A stretch of 8,988 bases of DNA, taken from positions 1 through 8,988 of the forward strand of contig JAODBQ010000348.1 in assembly GCA_025464045.1 (NCBI GenBank), written 5' to 3'. Below, one piece after another: positions 6,717 to 8,988 of this stretch (the stretch's first letter is position 1; the number at the start of each line of letters is the position of its first letter). The notes under the pieces are model-generated. The model was given only the letters and a program-made list of their open reading frames with translations. It was not told the origin of the DNA and ran no database searches. Position numbers and translations under genes: made by a program. This DNA is from Ilumatobacteraceae bacterium (GTDB taxonomy: Bacteria > Actinomycetota > Acidimicrobiia > Acidimicrobiales > Ilumatobacteraceae).

Positions 6717-6724
6717 CCGTGGCC

Positions 6725-7465
6725 GTGCGTTCGGTGATCGTGCTACCCACCTACAACGAGGCGGAGAACATCGTCGATCTCTTGCGCGCCGTGCGTCGCG
6801 CTGCACCGGACACGGACGTGATCGTCGTCGACGACTCCAGCCCGGACGGCACTGCCGACCTCGCGGAAGGGGTGGCCGCCGAGGTCGGTGGGCTGAAGGT
6901 GCTCCGCCGTCGGGGCCGGGCGAGCCTCGGCGATGCCTACCGGTACGGGTTCACGGTTGCGTTCGACGAGGGCTACCCGGTGATCGTCTCGATGGATGCG
7001 GACTTCTCGCACGATCCCGCCGTGATCCCGACGATGCTCGGCCTGATCGACGCCGGCGCCGATGCCGTGGTGGGATCCAGGTACGTTCCGGGCGGTGGCA
7101 CGGTGCACTGGCCGCTGCACCGGCGGTTGCTGTCGAAGTGGGGGAACCGCTACACCGCTGCCGCGCTGCGGATCAGCGTGCACGATTCCACGTCCGGCTT
7201 CCGCGCCTACCGGGCCGAGCGGCTCCGCGCGATCGACCCGGCGGCGACGACGGCCGAGGGCTACGCGTTCCTCACCGAGCTCGTGCGCGAGCTGGTGCTC
7301 GACGGCGCGCACGTGGTGGAGACCCCGATCCTGTTCCGGGATCGCGTGCGTGGCACGTCGAAGATGTCCTGGCCGATCATCCTCGAGTCGATGGTGCTCG
7401 TCACCCGCTGGGGCGTGGCCGACCGCCTGCGCCGCCTGCGGCCCGCCTCACGCCGGCGCGGCTGA
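6725..7465 (+). CDS. ppm1: Polyprenol-phosphate mannose synthase (GT2, DPM1/Ppm-like), single-domain
   Basis: This is a 246-aa soluble GT2 enzyme that by family transfers mannose from GDP-mannose to a polyprenyl phosphate at the inner membrane face. That lipid-linked mannose is the donor for GT-C mannosyltransferases outside the membrane. The motifs are well preserved: VLPTYNEAENI (6-16), VVDDSSPDGTADL (34-46) with D36/D37, and the metal-binding DADFSHDP (91-98). GSRYVPGG (117-124), HDSTSGFRAYRAE (153-165), EGYAFLTELV (178-187) and RGTSKMS (209-215) complete the set. The length equals the DPM1 catalytic core. There are no C-terminal membrane segments and no fused lipoprotein N-acyltransferase (Lnt) domain as in Mycobacterium tuberculosis Ppm1. 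GTG 6725 is chosen as the start because of the TAGATT box 8 nt upstream; GTG 6719 would add two residues. The 3' end overlaps the convergent membrane protein gene by 18 bp. Family assignment is strong; mannose over another hexose is inferred from family. Confidence 0.92.
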   Translation: MRSVIVLPTYNEAENIVDLLRAVRRAAPDTDVIVVDDSSPDGTADLAEGVAAEVGGLKVLRRRGRASLGDAYRYGFTVAFDEGYPVIVSMDADFSHDPAVIPTMLGLIDAGADAVVGSRYVPGGGTVHWPLHRRLLSKWGNRYTAAALRISVHDSTSGFRAYRAERLRAIDPAATTAEGYAFLTELVRELVLDGAHVVETPILFRDRVRGTSKMSWPIILESMVLVTRWGVADRLRRLRPASRRRG

Positions 7466-7470
7466 CGGGC
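7441..7470. terminator. Possible bidirectional hairpin at the convergent gene ends
   Basis: An imperfect hairpin can be drawn with GCCCG (7441-7445) pairing CGGGC (7466-7470), TCA (7448-7450) pairing TGA (7463-7465), and GCCG (7452-7455) pairing CGGC (7459-7462). The loop is 3 nt and there are small one-sided bulges. It contains both stop codons of the overlapping convergent genes. No T-tract follows on either side, so it would be a non-canonical terminator at best, and GC-rich DNA yields such pairings by chance. Confidence 0.25.
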
Positions 7471-8988
7471 ACGTCGCCGGGTCGTTCGCGAACAGCGCGT
7501 AGGCGGTGGACACCCAACGCCCGACGAGCCCCAGCGTGGCGCGGTCGTCGTCGCTGAGCCGTGCACTGCCGTCCGCCACCCACCTCGCGACCGTGCCGTC
7601 GTCCACGAGCCGTGACGCCGATGCCGCCGCAGCGGGCCCCAACGACGCGCCGCCGGGACCGACGCCGCCGGCCGTGGCCGTCTCGTAGCGGACGCGGTCG
7701 TCGGGAGGCAGCCGGTCCGCGTCGACGGCGAGCTGTCCGGCGGCGAGTCGACCGGCCAGCGCAGCGGCACCGGCCGCCGCGGCACTCGTCGCCGCCGCGC
7801 CGAGTGCGCTCGCCGAAGCGACCCGGCACGCCGATCCGTCGTAGAGCACTGCGTCGAGGCCCTCCAGCTGGAAGATCGACGTGCGCTCCCGCCCGGTGGC
7901 GCGCCGCCGGTTGCCGAGCTGGCGGACCATGGCCGGATCGCTGACGCGGAACTCGATGCCGAGCTCCTGCAGGCGCATCATGACCGCGCTGCTGTACGGC
8001 TCGAACGGCACGAGGTTGCTGAGGTCGAACAGCAGCGGCGACGAGGTCGCCAACACGTCCAGCTGCCCGAACACCTGGCGCAGCGCCGGCATCGCGTCGC
8101 GGTCGGCCGTCGGCCCCTCCGGTTGCGCGTCGGCAGGCAGGGCGACGACAGCGAACACGACGACGGCAGCGGCGACCAACGTGCCGGCGACCAGCGGGGC
8201 GACCGCCGGGAGTCGGCCGGCGGCGCGCAGCCGGCGCGCGACGAGCGCGAGCACTGCCCAGCCACCGACGGTCTGGACGAGGATCGTCATCGGCCACAGC
8301 CAGCGCACGTGGTGCTGGCCGAGGCCGACCGGCCCGACGGTGACCACGGCGACGCACAGCACACCCGCGGCGACGCCCGCTGCCGCCAGCCAGCACGCGG
8401 TTGCGAGGAGGGCGTCGCCGTCGTGGCGGTGGACGAACGCGAGGGCGACGAGCGCGCCGAGCACGACGACGACGATCGCCGCGGCGACGGCGACGCCGTG
8501 GATCCCGCTGATCACCAACGTCGGGCCGGCGGCGGTCGCCGTGAGCGGGGTGCGCGGCACAGCGGTGGTGAACCCGGAACGCAGCTGCCACGGGGCCTGG
8601 AGGAGCACGGCGGCCGTGAGCCGGGTGGCGTCACCGACGCCGATCTTGAGCCCGCCGCCGGACGCTCCCGACGCGAGACGCGACAGGTTGCCCTCGCCGC
8701 TGCCGAGGAGTTGCTCGACGATCGGCTGCGACCACAGGACCACGAACACCGCGTACGACCAGCGCGCCGTTCGCCCGGTCAGCACGCGCTGCCACGGCAG
8801 ACCGCGCAGCGAGCCGCGACGGACCGCCGCCAGCACCAGCGCGGCGGCACCGAGTGCGGCGAGCGCGTACGCGTACGCGATGTGGGTCTGCACGATCACC
8901 GAACCGACGCCCACCGCGAACGGCACGCACCGCCAACGGCCGACCGCGACGCCCAGCAGGAGGACCAGCAGCAGCACGAACGGCAGCA
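7448..8988 (-). CDS. Polytopic membrane protein with large C-terminal extracytoplasmic domain, GT-C-like candidate (N-terminus cut by window edge)
   Basis: 512 residues are visible, entering from the right edge in an open frame (first full codon at 8986). A GTG at 8977 exists but lies within a hydrophobic stretch and is unlikely to be the true start. Membrane segments lie at about visible residues 3-17, 19-33, 35-55, 77-88, 163-187, 192-217, 229-250 and 262-284. A polar loop at 89-162 contains QPIVEQLLGSGEGNLSRLA (87-105). From about 285 to the end the protein is soluble and presumably extracytoplasmic. This part holds NLVPFEPYSSAVMMRLQELG (324-343) and MVRQLGNRRRATG (353-365), an Ala-rich stretch (388-420), and a C-terminus with three Cys in the whole domain region or fewer. 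The LPF/QTH pattern near the start and HHVRWLWPM (225-233) recall uncharacterised actinobacterial membrane proteins with a GT39-like N-terminal half. If so, the catalytic first loop lies outside the window. Transferase function is inferred. Confidence 0.8.
   Translation of the reverse strand, partial: LPFVLLLVLLLGVAVGRWRCVPFAVGVGSVIVQTHIAYAYALAALGAAALVLAAVRRGSLRGLPWQRVLTGRTARWSYAVFVVLWSQPIVEQLLGSGEGNLSRLASGASGGGLKIGVGDATRLTAAVLLQAPWQLRSGFTTAVPRTPLTATAAGPTLVISGIHGVAVAAAIVVVVLGALVALAFVHRHDGDALLATACWLAAAGVAAGVLCVAVVTVGPVGLGQHHVRWLWPMTILVQTVGGWAVLALVARRLRAAGRLPAVAPLVAGTLVAAAVVVFAVVALPADAQPEGPTADRDAMPALRQVFGQLDVLATSSPLLFDLSNLVPFEPYSSAVMMRLQELGIEFRVSDPAMVRQLGNRRRATGRERTSIFQLEGLDAVLYDGSACRVASASALGAAATSAAAAGAAALAGRLAAGQLAVDADRLPPDDRVRYETATAGGVGPGGASLGPAAAASASRLVDDGTVARWVADGSARLSDDDRATLGLVGRWVSTAYALFANDPATCPSAAPA

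Noticed and set aside
6257..6724. N-terminal extension of the mannose synthase to 402 codons
   Set aside because: The added sequence is charged shadow sequence across the oppositely transcribed small gene, and GT2 enzymes of this type begin with the VLPTYNE strand within the first ten residues.
6282..6806. In-frame upstream extension of the GMC oxidoreductase to 655 codons
   Set aside because: A strong GAGGAGG precedes the ATG at 6281, the FAD motif follows directly, and the extension runs antisense through the start of the mannose synthase gene.
7401..8591. Minus-strand 396-codon frame and other Arg-rich frames overlapping the right-hand membrane protein
   Set aside because: Composition is that of a high-GC shadow frame; the overlapping frame has clear membrane segments and a stop that fits the convergent layout.

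Overview
The window is very GC-rich, almost fully coding DNA that reads as a high-GC actinobacterium. An Acidimicrobiia/Ilumatobacter-like origin is my best guess. It rests on strong third-position GC, frequent GTG starts, TANNNT boxes sitting 7-10 nt upstream of start codons (leaderless-type promoters), and polytopic membrane proteins of a type I associate with that group. No organism-specific marker is present, so the taxonomy is an inference.

Layout, left to right. (1) Positions 1-1523, minus strand: a polytopic membrane protein resembling lipid-linked-sugar-dependent (GT-C/GT39-like) glycosyltransferases. Its C-terminal end runs off the left edge. (2) A 90-bp divergent intergenic region (1524-1613) with a -10 box for each side. 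(3) 1614-2786, plus: a GT4 (GT-B fold) glycosyltransferase. (4) 2760-6619, minus: a tightly packed four-gene operon, transcribed leftwards. In order it encodes a small unrecognised protein (112 aa), a GMC-family flavin oxidoreductase, and two extended short-chain dehydrogenases (NAD-dependent epimerase/dehydratase superfamily). Every junction overlaps, by 1, 8 and 4 nt. (5) A 105-bp divergent intergenic region (6620-6724), again with two -10 boxes. (6) 6725-7465, plus: a single-domain polyprenol-phosphate mannose synthase (GT2, DPM1-like). (7) 7448-8988, minus: a second polytopic membrane protein with a large C-terminal extracytoplasmic domain. Its N-terminus lies beyond the right edge. Both convergent gene pairs overlap at their 3' ends, by 27 bp (2760-2786) and 18 bp (7448-7465).

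How it may work together. The flanking genes form a coherent envelope-glycan set. A cytoplasmic GT4 enzyme would use nucleotide sugars, a Ppm/DPM1-type enzyme would make polyprenol-phosphate-mannose on the inner leaflet, and two multi-spanning GT-C-like proteins could use such lipid-linked sugars outside the membrane. The central operon is the least understood part. A flavin oxidoreductase, a small partner and two SDRs, translated as a coupled unit, suggest a multi-step redox or epimerisation pathway on one substrate (sugar, polyprenyl-linked sugar, or sterol/terpenoid-like alcohol). The sequence does not identify the substrate.

There are no tRNA or rRNA genes, CRISPR arrays, insertion sequences or phage genes that I can see. 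The only repeat of note is a 15-bp tandem repeat encoding a pentapeptide repeat at the N-terminus of the first membrane protein.
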